From an uncultured Eubacteriales bacterium (GTDB taxonomy: Bacteria > Bacillota > Clostridia > Oscillospirales > Acutalibacteraceae), in NCBI GenBank assembly GCA_900320925.1, contig ONUD01000004.1, positions 1 through 6,197 of the forward strand: a DNA stretch of 6,197 nt, given 5' to 3'. This document shows positions 1 to 6,197 of the stretch, in pieces. Under the pieces are notes generated by a model. It saw only the letters and a program-made list of their open reading frames with translations. It had not been told where the DNA came from and made no database searches. How positions within the stretch are numbered: the first letter of the stretch is position 1; every line of letters starts with the position of its first letter. Made by a program: the position numbers and the translations under genes.

Positions 1-849
1 GACATCGGCGGCACCGAGGAACGTCTGGAACGCTTTATGGCACAGTTTGCCATCATTGAAAGAAATGTCGTACTCGTACTGAAACGGCTGATTGATGAGT
101 TTGCTGTCAGCCGGTTCGTACCGCAGGATATGGAACTGAAAATCGGCGGCAAGGACGGGGATATTCCGGGATATGAACTGCACCTGCCTGACGGGGAGGT
201 CATTGCTTTCACGGGAAAAGTAGACCGGATTGATACCTATGTGCAGGGAAACGAAAAATATATCCGTATTGTGGACTATAAGACGGGTGCCAGAACCTTC
301 CGGCTGTCCGATGTATGCTACGGGCTGAATATGCAAATGCTGCTGTACCTTTCCGCCATCAGCAGGAACGGAGTGGAACGCTACTCCGAAAACGGTCACT
401 ACACGCTGCTGCCCGCAGGAATTTTGTATATGCCCTCCACGCCCAAATCATCGGTCAAAAGCTTCTGCTCTGACAATGAAAAGCAGAAAAGTCTGGAAGA
501 ACAGCAGAAAAATTTCAAAATGAGCGGACTGCTCCTGAATGATGACAGTGTTCTTTCTGCCATGGAGGAGGGGAAAAAGGGCATTTATATCCCTGTGAAA
601 AGCCTTGTGTCGCTGGAAGAGTACGGAAAGATTTTTTCCTACATTGACAAAAAGCTGGTCAATATGATGCAGGCACTGTTTGACGGAAAAGTGGAAAGAA
701 AGCCGATCAAAGCTGCCGCCGATGCGTGTGAATACTGTGATTACCGCACAGTATGCGGCTATGAGGACGGCAGGGACAGTCAAAAAATACGAACCTTCCC
801 CGCAGAGGAAGCTTTACAGAAAATGGAGGAGGAAATGCAGCATGGCTGA
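1..849 (+). CDS. addB: AddB, ATP-dependent helicase/deoxyribonuclease subunit B (C-terminal part, 5' end outside window)
   Basis: The frame is open from base 1, so this is the last 282 residues of a much longer protein (AddB is usually about 1100-1170 residues). With AddA, AddB forms the cytoplasmic AddAB complex, which unwinds and resects double-strand breaks for RecA loading. The visible part is the RecB-family PD-(D/E)XK nuclease domain: GKVDRID (D75), the catalytic DYKTG (D92, K94), and the helix motif with Q112 and Y116. After it comes the pattern C243-x2-C246-x5-C252, which matches the last three cysteine ligands of the AddB 4Fe-4S cluster; the first ligand would lie upstream of the window. 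The nuclease therefore looks intact. The gene overlaps addA by 8 bases, which indicates an operon. The ATG at 37 is an internal methionine, not the start. Confidence 0.96.
   Translation, partial: DIGGTEERLERFMAQFAIIERNVVLVLKRLIDEFAVSRFVPQDMELKIGGKDGDIPGYELHLPDGEVIAFTGKVDRIDTYVQGNEKYIRIVDYKTGARTFRLSDVCYGLNMQMLLYLSAISRNGVERYSENGHYTLLPAGILYMPSTPKSSVKSFCSDNEKQKSLEEQQKNFKMSGLLLNDDSVLSAMEEGKKGIYIPVKSLVSLEEYGKIFSYIDKKLVNMMQALFDGKVERKPIKAAADACEYCDYRTVCGYEDGRDSQKIRTFPAEEALQKMEEEMQHG
825..832 (+). promoter_or_regulatory. Ribosome binding site of addA
   Basis: GGAGGAGG lies inside the 3' end of addB, 9 bases before the ATG at 842. It decides the addA start. The addA reading frame is open further upstream, with an ATG at 680, but that stretch overlaps addB by about 170 bases and does not look like an AddA N-terminus. 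Starting at 842 puts the conserved TPAQ motif right at the N-terminus, as expected for the family. Confidence 0.85.
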
Positions 850-3800
850 TATGTCGTTTACCCCTGCCCAGCACGATGCGATTCATGCAAGAGGCGGCTC
901 GCTTATTGTTTCGGCGGCGGCAGGCTCGGGAAAAACAAGAGTACTGGTGCAGAGGGTCATTGAAATGCTGCTGGACGGGGAACATCCCGTCAGTGCTGAC
1001 AAGCTCCTGATTGTGACCTTTACCAAAGCCGCAGCGGAGGAAATGCGGAAGCGTATCATGGCAGAGGTGGAGGCACACCTCCAAAAAGACCCTGACAATC
1101 TTCTGCTTCGCCGTCAGCTGGTACTGCTGTCCAATGCAGACATCTGTACCATTCACAGCTTTTGCAGCAGGCTTCTCAAGGAGCATTTTGCAGCCTTGGA
1201 TTTGAGCAGGGAATTTCGCATTGCAGAGGACAGTGAACTGTCTGTCATGCGGCACCGGATTCTTTCGGACATTATCGAAGAGCAGTATGCCGCCAAAAAG
1301 GACGGCTTTTTGCTGTTAAGTACCGTGCTGTCGGGCAGCAAAGATGATAAACAGCTGGAAAACACCTTGCTGGAGGTCTACAGAAAGATTACTGCCCACC
1401 CCGACAGGGAAAAATGGATGGAAAAAGCAGCCATGCTGTATGACCCGCACATTCCGCTGAAAGATACCGTGTTTGGAGAGCTTGGTTTTCAGGTGCTTTC
1501 CTCCTCGCTGCAATATTGCCGGATGATGCTGGATTCGGCAGAACGTGTCATTGATGACAATCAGGGAGCATTTTGTACGGGCAAGGATACCAGTGGTGAA
1601 AGTGTCTTTCTGGACTTGCAGGCATTTGTCACCCGTCTTTCCAAGGCTGCCGAAGCCAAAGACTGGAATGCCGTTTCTGCCTGTGTCATGTCCTACACGA
1701 AAAGAAAGTACCTTCCTCCCCGCAGCAAAAAATATCCTGTTGACGATGCCGATTTGCAAACCATCAAAATCAGCTTCCAAAACATCGCCAAGGAGATAGA
1801 ATCCGCTTTAAGACCCGTCTTTGGCATTACGGAAGAAGTTTATCAAAACGATACGGAACAAATTTATCCTGCTGTCATCAGTATGTGTGAAGTGCTGGAA
1901 GAATTGATTCTCCGCTTCGGGGCAGCCAAAAAAGAAAAGGGAATACTGGATTTTTCCGACTTGGAACATCTGACATTACAGCTTTTGGAAAAAAACGGTC
2001 AAAAAACGGAACTTGCCGAAAGTATTTCCCGTCAGTATGATGCCGTCATGATTGACGAATATCAGGATACCAATGAGATACAGGATCGGATTTTCCATTA
2101 TGTATCCCAAAACGAGAAAAATCTGTTTGTCGTGGGAGATGTCAAGCAGAGTATCTATCGCTTCCGTGAGGCCATGCCGCTGATTTTCAAGAATCGCCGC
2201 CGTGCTTCCGTGCGGTATGATAAAGACAAGCCGCAGTTTCCTGCCTGCGTGATACTCGACAGGAATTTCCGCAGCAGACGGGAAGTGATTGATTCTGTCA
2301 ACTTTGTGTTTGGAGCGGTCATGTCGGAGCAGGTCGGGGAGATTACCTATGACGAAACGGAACAACTGACGGCAGGAGCCATCTATCCCGACAATGAAGG
2401 CATGGAAACGGAAATCCACCTGTTTGCCCCCTCAGAGGACGATGAACGAAACCACTATGAACAGGAAGCCGCCTATATTGCACAGACCATTCAAGGCATG
2501 ATACAAAAGGGAATGCAAATCACGGAAAAAGGCGTACTGCGTCCGGCACGGTACGGGGATTTCTGTATTCTGATGCGGTATCTCAAAAGCCATGCCAGAG
2601 AATATGCCGATACCATGAATGAAATGGGAATCCCCACTTATGTTGACCAGCCGTACAGCCTGTTTGAATGCTATGAAGTGCATATCGTCCTGTCACTGCT
2701 GAAAGTAATCGACAACTGCTTGCAGGATATTCCGTTGTCTGCCGTACTGCTTTGTCCCGCGTTCGGCTTTACGCCCGATGATTTGGCCTGCCTGAAAATC
2801 CGTTGGGGAAACCGTCACTTATATCCGCAAATCGCCGCCTGTGCCGAAAAAGAACAGGCGTATCTGCCTCTGAAACACAAATGCCATGAGTTTCTTCTTT
2901 TGCTGTCGGAATTGAGAAAGCTTTCGGTAACACTGCGTGTCAGCGAACTGGCAGAGGCCTTTTTCGGGAAAAAATCCTATATTGCCGTGATGAGTGCCAT
3001 GCCGAACGGGGAAACCAGAGTGAAAAATATCCGAAAGCTCATGAGCTTCATCAGAGAGTATGAAAACGGCGAAAAAACCAGTCTTTCCGATTTTGTCAGA
3101 CACGTTGCCTATCTGGAAGAACACCAGACGGAAATCAGTATCGGCGACACAGCCCCCGAAAATTCCGTCAGAATTATGAGTATCCACCATTCCAAGGGAC
3201 TGGAATTTCCTGTTTGCATCATGGCAGGCATGGATATGACAGGCAACCGTATCCCGCCTGATGTTTACTGCCACCCTTCACTCGGCTTTGGTATGAAGAT
3301 GGTGCAGAAAGAAACGCTTTTCCAATACAATACCCTCCAGAGAAATCTGCTCCGCATTTTTGGACAGAGGGAGGAACGCAGCGAAGCAATGCGAATTTTA
3401 TATGTTGCAATGACCCGTGCCAAGGAAAAGCTGATTGCCGTGATTACCGCCGACAAGAAGAAAAAACTGGAGGAAGCGGCTTCTCTTGTCCGAATCAGCG
3501 GAGGAAAAATTGACCCGAAATGTGTAGAGGAGGGGGAAACACTGGGCAATTGGATGCTGATGTGTGCATTGGCACACCCCTCCATGAATGAATTACGCCG
3601 AGATGCTTCCGTTGAGGACATGATTCCCATTCCGAGTGCTTCCCGCTGGAAGTATGTGAAAGGAACACTTTCTTCCGTTCAGGCAGATGCCGCTGTCCCA
3701 CAGGAGGAAGTACCCCCTGATACCGCACTCTTACAGCTTTTGCAGGAGCGGTTTTCGCAAAAGTACCGCTATCATGCCCGTACTGCCATTCCTGCCAAGG

Positions 3801-4384
3801 TGGCAGCGTCCTCTTTGGTACACAACGGCTCGGAACAGGAATTTATCGCTGTGTCCCGTCCCGCCTTTATGCAGACTGACCGCATGACAGGGGCAGAAAA
3901 GGGAACTGCTATGCATACCTTCCTGCAATATGCCGATTTTGCGGCACTGTCGGACAATGCCGCAGCGGAAAAACAACATCTGCTTCTTGACGGCAGACTT
4001 TCTCAGCAACAATATGACAGTATCCAAGATGCCGATATACAGCGGTTTACGCAAAGTGCTACCTATCGCCATATCCTTCAGGCAGAACAGGTCTTTCGGG
4101 AATATCGCTTCACCGTGAACATTTCCGCCAAAGAGGTTGACAACGATTATGATGCAGATGAAACCGTAATTTTGCAGGGAGCCATGGACTGTCTTGTATG
4201 CTATCCTGACGGTCTTGTCATCATCGACTATAAAACCGACAGGGTCAAAACCATGACCGAACTGAAAGAAAAATATCAAAAACAGCTTTTCCTGTACCGA
4301 CTTGCCGCAGAGCAAATCTTTCAAAAGCCTGTCCTGCAATGCCTGATTTATTCTACCCGACTGGGCGAAGAAATTTGTATATAA
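842..4384 (+). CDS. addA: AddA, ATP-dependent helicase/nuclease subunit A
   Basis: This is a complete 1180-residue UvrD-like SF1 helicase with a C-terminal nuclease, close to the usual AddA length of about 1200-1240. It is the 3'-5' motor and one of the two nucleases of AddAB in double-strand break repair. Motifs in order: Q motif TPAQ (Q10), Walker A AAGSGKT (K31, T32), Ia TFTKAAAEEM, Ic TIHSFC, Walker B DEYQDT (405-410), III GDVKQSIYRFR (from G432), IV DRNFRS (473-478), V IHHSKGLEFP (781-790), VI LYVAMTRAKEK (R859). The nuclease domain follows: GTAMH (H1025), D1116 in AMDCL, and DYKTD (D1129, K1131). All the catalytic residues that can be checked are present. Its first 8 bases overlap the end of addB, consistent with translational coupling and equal subunit supply. 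It ends at a hairpin terminator that overlaps its stop codon. Confidence 0.98.
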   Translation: MADMSFTPAQHDAIHARGGSLIVSAAAGSGKTRVLVQRVIEMLLDGEHPVSADKLLIVTFTKAAAEEMRKRIMAEVEAHLQKDPDNLLLRRQLVLLSNADICTIHSFCSRLLKEHFAALDLSREFRIAEDSELSVMRHRILSDIIEEQYAAKKDGFLLLSTVLSGSKDDKQLENTLLEVYRKITAHPDREKWMEKAAMLYDPHIPLKDTVFGELGFQVLSSSLQYCRMMLDSAERVIDDNQGAFCTGKDTSGESVFLDLQAFVTRLSKAAEAKDWNAVSACVMSYTKRKYLPPRSKKYPVDDADLQTIKISFQNIAKEIESALRPVFGITEEVYQNDTEQIYPAVISMCEVLEELILRFGAAKKEKGILDFSDLEHLTLQLLEKNGQKTELAESISRQYDAVMIDEYQDTNEIQDRIFHYVSQNEKNLFVVGDVKQSIYRFREAMPLIFKNRRRASVRYDKDKPQFPACVILDRNFRSRREVIDSVNFVFGAVMSEQVGEITYDETEQLTAGAIYPDNEGMETEIHLFAPSEDDERNHYEQEAAYIAQTIQGMIQKGMQITEKGVLRPARYGDFCILMRYLKSHAREYADTMNEMGIPTYVDQPYSLFECYEVHIVLSLLKVIDNCLQDIPLSAVLLCPAFGFTPDDLACLKIRWGNRHLYPQIAACAEKEQAYLPLKHKCHEFLLLLSELRKLSVTLRVSELAEAFFGKKSYIAVMSAMPNGETRVKNIRKLMSFIREYENGEKTSLSDFVRHVAYLEEHQTEISIGDTAPENSVRIMSIHHSKGLEFPVCIMAGMDMTGNRIPPDVYCHPSLGFGMKMVQKETLFQYNTLQRNLLRIFGQREERSEAMRILYVAMTRAKEKLIAVITADKKKKLEEAASLVRISGGKIDPKCVEEGETLGNWMLMCALAHPSMNELRRDASVEDMIPIPSASRWKYVKGTLSSVQADAAVPQEEVPPDTALLQLLQERFSQKYRYHARTAIPAKVAASSLVHNGSEQEFIAVSRPAFMQTDRMTGAEKGTAMHTFLQYADFAALSDNAAAEKQHLLLDGRLSQQQYDSIQDADIQRFTQSATYRHILQAEQVFREYRFTVNISAKEVDNDYDADETVILQGAMDCLVCYPDGLVIIDYKTDRVKTMTELKEKYQKQLFLYRLAAEQIFQKPVLQCLIYSTRLGEEICI

Positions 4385-4426
4385 AAAAACTGACAGCCTG
4401 CTGTTTAGGCAGACTGTCGGTTTTTT
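4384..4426. terminator. Bidirectional intrinsic terminator between addA and the convergent peptidase gene
   Basis: This is a hairpin with a 7-base loop. CTGC (4398-4401) pairs with GCAG (4409-4412), and GACAG (4392-4396) pairs with CTGTC (4414-4418). One C-A mismatch (4397/4413) and one T-G wobble (4391/4419) interrupt the stem. C4390 pairs with G4420, and A6 (4384-4389) pairs with T6 (4421-4426). The T run follows the stem on the + strand, and the A run gives a U run on the - strand transcript, so it can stop transcription from both sides. On the - strand, the stop codon of the peptidase gene (4405-4407) falls in the loop. Confidence 0.85.
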
Positions 4427-4818
4427 AATTTTTTGAGGGCAATTCGCAGCGGAGCGGTTTTCATCCAGAGGAACGAATAGAGCCGGTAGCCCATTTCGGA
4501 AGTACTGTGTTCCTTACCATTGCGGATATAGCCGGTCATGATGCCGAGAATATCCTTGTCGGTAATCCCATATTCCTTGTTCTGGCAGTTATCTCCCAAA
4601 ATGACATAATCATTCGCCCGTACCTCCACGATACGGTGCAAAACACACTGCGAAGAAGGACGGCGGAACAAAACAACATCTCCCACCTTGCAGCGTCCGT
4701 TCGTTTTCTTGCTGACAATGAACATATCTTTCCCTTCACGCAGCAGCGGCAGCATACTGCTTCCTACATTCGTGTAGGTCAGACTGCCATTTTTTTCAAT
4801 GTATTCTTCATAGTTCAT
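4405..4818 (-). CDS. S24/S26-family (signal peptidase I/SipW-like) peptidase, small, no N-terminal membrane anchor
   Basis: A 137-residue protein with the S26 serine peptidase core. Box B is GSSMLP, with the probable nucleophile S21. Next come VGDVVLFRR (46-53), LHRIVEV with H61 where bacterial type I enzymes carry Lys, and GDNC (75-78) followed by D87/D89 and the ILGIMTGYIR end of the fold. Ser plus His at these places is the pattern of SipW/ER-type signal peptidases. Unlike those membrane enzymes, it begins directly with a polar region (MNYEEYIEKNGS) and shows no hydrophobic anchor. The only hydrophobic stretch is a short, basic, probably amphipathic C-terminal helix (about 111-131). The start is set by GGGAGGA at 4823-4829. 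It is the last gene of the minus-strand operon, after a 39-residue peptide gene and a surface-protein gene. A natural inference is processing of a neighbouring product, but the substrate is unknown. Confidence 0.85.
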   Translation of the reverse strand: MNYEEYIEKNGSLTYTNVGSSMLPLLREGKDMFIVSKKTNGRCKVGDVVLFRRPSSQCVLHRIVEVRANDYVILGDNCQNKEYGITDKDILGIMTGYIRNGKEHSTSEMGYRLYSFLWMKTAPLRIALKKLKNRQSA

Positions 4819-4837
4819 GTTTTCCTCCCAAAGTCAA

Positions 4838-4869
4838 GCGGCAGGCAGCCAATACTGACTGCCTGCCGC
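4838..4869 (-). other. Perfect intra-operon hairpin between the small peptide gene and the peptidase gene
   Basis: GCGGCAGGCAG (4838-4848) is exactly complementary to CTGCCTGCCGC (4859-4869). This gives an 11-bp GC-rich stem with a 10-base loop. On the minus strand it is not followed by a clear T run (the next bases are TTGACTTTGG), so it is not a standard terminator. It begins 9 bases after the stop of the 39-residue gene and ends 8 bases before the peptidase ribosome binding site. This placement fits partial attenuation, protection of the upstream mRNA from 3' exonucleases, or an RNA-processing site that lets the peptide gene be expressed more than the peptidase. Confidence 0.8.
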
Positions 4870-4878
4870 AAGGTCATT

Positions 4879-4998
4879 TTAGATATCGTCATCGCCCTCG
4901 TCAACAGAGCTGTCGTGTCCGGCACCGCCGCTGGTCACGATGACATCTTCTGTTTCAAAGGCAATAACCTCCATTTTCAGGGGAAGATATTCTTTCAT
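4879..4998 (-). CDS. 39-residue acidic peptide of unknown function
   Basis: A short gene that starts MKEYLPLKMEVIAFETEDVI and ends at a TAA at 4881-4879. It has an excellent ribosome binding site (AAGGAGGG, 8 bases before the ATG) and sits 17 bases after the stop of the surface-protein gene, which supports a real gene. It has no signal peptide or membrane segment. It splits into an N-terminal half with alternating hydrophobic residues, ending in DVIVTSGG (18-25), and a highly acidic, probably flexible tail (26-39). Overall it has 11 Asp/Glu against 2 Lys. From memory, many short clostridial peptides share a K-x-M-E-[VI]-I...EDVI-x-TS layout, but I cannot name a family or function. The leader/tail layout, the GG pair and the neighbouring S26 peptidase make a processed peptide possible. 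It could equally be a small adaptor protein or an unprocessed hypothetical. Confidence 0.8.
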   Translation of the reverse strand: MKEYLPLKMEVIAFETEDVIVTSGGAGHDSSVDEGDDDI

Positions 4999-5006
4999 AT
5001 TCCTAT

Positions 5007-5014
5007 CCCTCCTT
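5007..5014 (-). promoter_or_regulatory. Ribosome binding site of the 39-residue peptide gene
   Basis: On the minus strand this reads AAGGAGGG, a near-perfect match to the anti-Shine-Dalgarno sequence, 8 bases before the ATG at 4998. It lies directly after the stop codon of the surface-protein gene (5018-5016). It is the main argument that this very short frame is translated and that its start is Met1 rather than Met9. Confidence 0.85.
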
Positions 5015-5015
5015 T

Positions 5016-6197
5016 TTATGAAAGAGCATTGAACGATGTGGCAATCAGGTCACTGTACACTGTATTTTCTGTACCGTCTTTCTCTACTACCACATAGCCG
5101 TATGCATACACATAAGCGTCCAAATTGGAGTTAACACCTGCATAGGTGAGTTCTGTCATTCCGTCCTGTGCCACATAGTCAGCTACATAGTTCTTAACCT
5201 TGCCGGTGGTGTTCTCTTTCAGAGCCGTTTCCACGTCAAAGTCAGTTGTGGTGAGGTTCACGGTGGCATCATCTGTATAACCTAACAGTTTGTTGGTAGC
5301 ATAGAGGATACCTGCCTGTTTCACAGTGTAATCATTCGGCACACTGTGAGCGAAGATGTAGTGCAGGGCATTTTTGCCGTTGTAGTTGGTCTGTTCCACA
5401 TCAAGATTGAGGACTGCCTTGATATCCACATCTGTGTCAGCGTCCACAAACACTGCTTCCACGGTGACATTCTTTATCACGATAAAGCTGTATCTTGCAG
5501 AGGTGCTGACTTCAATGCCGTTTGCCATCCAGTGGGAGAACTTCTTGCCTTCCGGCACTTCGGCAACAACTGTTACACTCTCACCGATTTCTTTGAGTTC
5601 CTTGCCGGTGATGGTAAGGGAGTCAGTTTCTTCGGGGCTGACCAGCTTGCCGCCAACAACATTGATGGTGTATTCCACGATGTCAGAATACATGGTGTTG
5701 AGAACGTCGGTGTACTTGACAGTCTCATACTTGCCGTCATTCACGACAACATAGCCTCTTGCATAGATACCCTTGCCGCTGTCGGGCATACCGTATTCAT
5801 ATGTGGAGCTGTTGTTCATGCCTGCATCCAAGAAAATTGTACCATCAACATTGCCCAATGTCAACTGTTCTTCGGTGGGTTCGTTATTTTGCTCATTAAA
5901 GTTGAAGTAAACAAGGCCTGTTCTGGTAATTGTATACTTGTCAGCATCGGACACACTGCCGGTCACGTCCACGCAAACTCTTGTCTTGCCTGCCTGAATC
6001 TTGGCAACAGGCTCGGAGATGGTCACGGTCACAGCATCATTGATAGCGGCCACAGCAGTTGCTCTGGCTTCCGCATCTTCAGCGACTGACCAGTCACACA
6101 AAGCAATGCCCGTGTAATTGCCGATACCCGCAACCTGTACGGTATATTCGCCCTCGGTGTCGGTTGCAAAGGTGCCGGCGATTTCATAATCGGTATC
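5016..6197 (-). CDS. Large cell-surface-type protein with Ig-like and divergent InlB B-repeat domains (C-terminal part, 5' end outside window)
   Basis: The frame is open to the right edge, giving the last 393 residues of a longer protein. Residues 1-36 look like the end of a bacterial Ig-like/MBG-type domain (EGEYTVQV...GIGNYTG...DWSV). A beta-rich domain follows at about 53-173. Residues 176-252 resemble the divergent InlB B-repeat (ESVTVVAEVPEGKKFSHW...ARYSFIVIKNVTVEAVF). A second copy of the beta-rich domain spans about 258-393 and forms the C-terminus. Such domains are typical of extracellular adhesive or structural proteins, and the composition (rich in Val, Thr, Asp, Asn, with few Cys) fits. 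No LPXTG motif, transmembrane tail, dockerin or S-layer homology is visible at the C-terminus, so any anchor or signal peptide must lie upstream. A TTG codon at 6101 is internal, since the frame continues beyond it. It is the first visible gene of an operon with the 39-residue peptide and the S26 peptidase. The ligand or function is unknown. Confidence 0.9.
   Translation of the reverse strand, partial: DTDYEIAGTFATDTEGEYTVQVAGIGNYTGIALCDWSVAEDAEARATAVAAINDAVTVTISEPVAKIQAGKTRVCVDVTGSVSDADKYTITRTGLVYFNFNEQNNEPTEEQLTLGNVDGTIFLDAGMNNSSTYEYGMPDSGKGIYARGYVVVNDGKYETVKYTDVLNTMYSDIVEYTINVVGGKLVSPEETDSLTITGKELKEIGESVTVVAEVPEGKKFSHWMANGIEVSTSARYSFIVIKNVTVEAVFVDADTDVDIKAVLNLDVEQTNYNGKNALHYIFAHSVPNDYTVKQAGILYATNKLLGYTDDATVNLTTTDFDVETALKENTTGKVKNYVADYVAQDGMTELTYAGVNSNLDAYVYAYGYVVVEKDGTENTVYSDLIATSFNALS
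5019..5426 (-). repeat. Protein-level domain repeat, copy 2 (C-terminal) of the surface protein
   Basis: Visible residues about 258-393. The copy carries YTVKQAGILY (290-299) and ends with YAYGYVVVEKDGTENTVYSD. It matches the order and character of copy 1, with the same YT[VI]xxxG[IL][LV]Y block and the same GYVVV...Y[TS]D block. The similarity is at protein level and the spacing between blocks differs, so this is an old duplication rather than a recent DNA repeat. Confidence 0.55.
5679..6041 (-). repeat. Protein-level domain repeat, copy 1 of the surface protein
   Basis: Visible residues about 53-173. The copy carries YTITRTGLVY (88-97) and IYARGYVVVNDGKYETVKYT (144-163), followed by DVLNTMYSD. 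It is separated from copy 2 by the InlB-like domain, giving an A-B-A arrangement. Copy boundaries were estimated by eye. Confidence 0.55.

Noticed and set aside
680..841. In-frame N-terminal extension of AddA from an ATG at 680
   Set aside because: It lies inside addB, has no family-like sequence, and a strong ribosome binding site at 825-832 serves the ATG at 842.
3731..4339. 202-codon open frame on the - strand inside addA
   Set aside because: It is antisense to the conserved AddA nuclease domain and has no ribosome binding site or recognisable motif that I could see.
4448..4457. Tandem AGCGG AGCGG, identical to the Bacillus subtilis Chi sequence recognised by AddAB
   Set aside because: A 5-base word occurs several times by chance in 6 kb (also seen within addA), and the Chi sequence of this organism is unknown. 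It also lies within the peptidase coding region.
4507..5097. 196-codon open frame on the + strand
   Set aside because: It runs antisense across three minus-strand genes that have clear motifs or ribosome binding sites. Its translation shows no recognisable domain.
5346..6089. 247-codon open frame on the + strand
   Set aside because: It is antisense to the surface-protein gene, whose translation has clear Ig-like and InlB-like motifs. The Cys/His/Val-rich translation is typical of a reverse-strand shadow.
6099..6101. TTG as a possible start of the surface-protein gene
   Set aside because: The frame continues upstream to the window edge with typical Ig-like sequence (EGEYTVQV...GNYTG), so the TTG is an internal Leu codon.

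Overview
The window looks like part of a Clostridia-type Firmicutes chromosome, probably a gut Lachnospiraceae or Oscillospiraceae relative. This is inferred from the addB-addA order, moderate GC content, strong AGGAGG-type ribosome binding sites, and surface-protein domains of a kind common in that group. No species can be named from the sequence alone.

Left two thirds (1-4384, + strand): the 3' end of addB followed by complete addA. These encode the two subunits of the AddAB helicase-nuclease, which processes double-strand DNA ends for RecA-dependent repair. The genes overlap by 8 bases and are probably translationally coupled. All the motifs that can be checked are intact: the AddB nuclease core and its three C-terminal iron-sulfur cysteines, and the seven helicase motifs plus C-terminal nuclease of AddA. 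This part is ordinary housekeeping DNA.

Junction (4384-4426): addA and a gene on the other strand converge on one hairpin flanked by A and T runs, which reads as a bidirectional terminator. The minus-strand gene runs into the hairpin, so its last codons form one arm and its stop codon lies in the loop.

Right third (4405-6197, - strand): a compact accessory operon read right to left. First is the C-terminal part of a large Ig-like/InlB-repeat surface-type protein whose start lies beyond the window. Next, 17 bases after its stop, is a 39-residue, very acidic peptide gene with an excellent ribosome binding site. Last, after a perfect 11-bp hairpin, is a 137-residue S24/S26 (signal-peptidase-like) protein with a Ser/His active-site pattern and no N-terminal membrane anchor. 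The tight spacing suggests one transcript. The small peptide next to a small soluble-looking peptidase is the least understood and most interesting part of the window; a peptide-maturation or export role is inference only. No RNA genes, mobile elements, CRISPR arrays or unexplained stretches longer than about 60 bases were seen.
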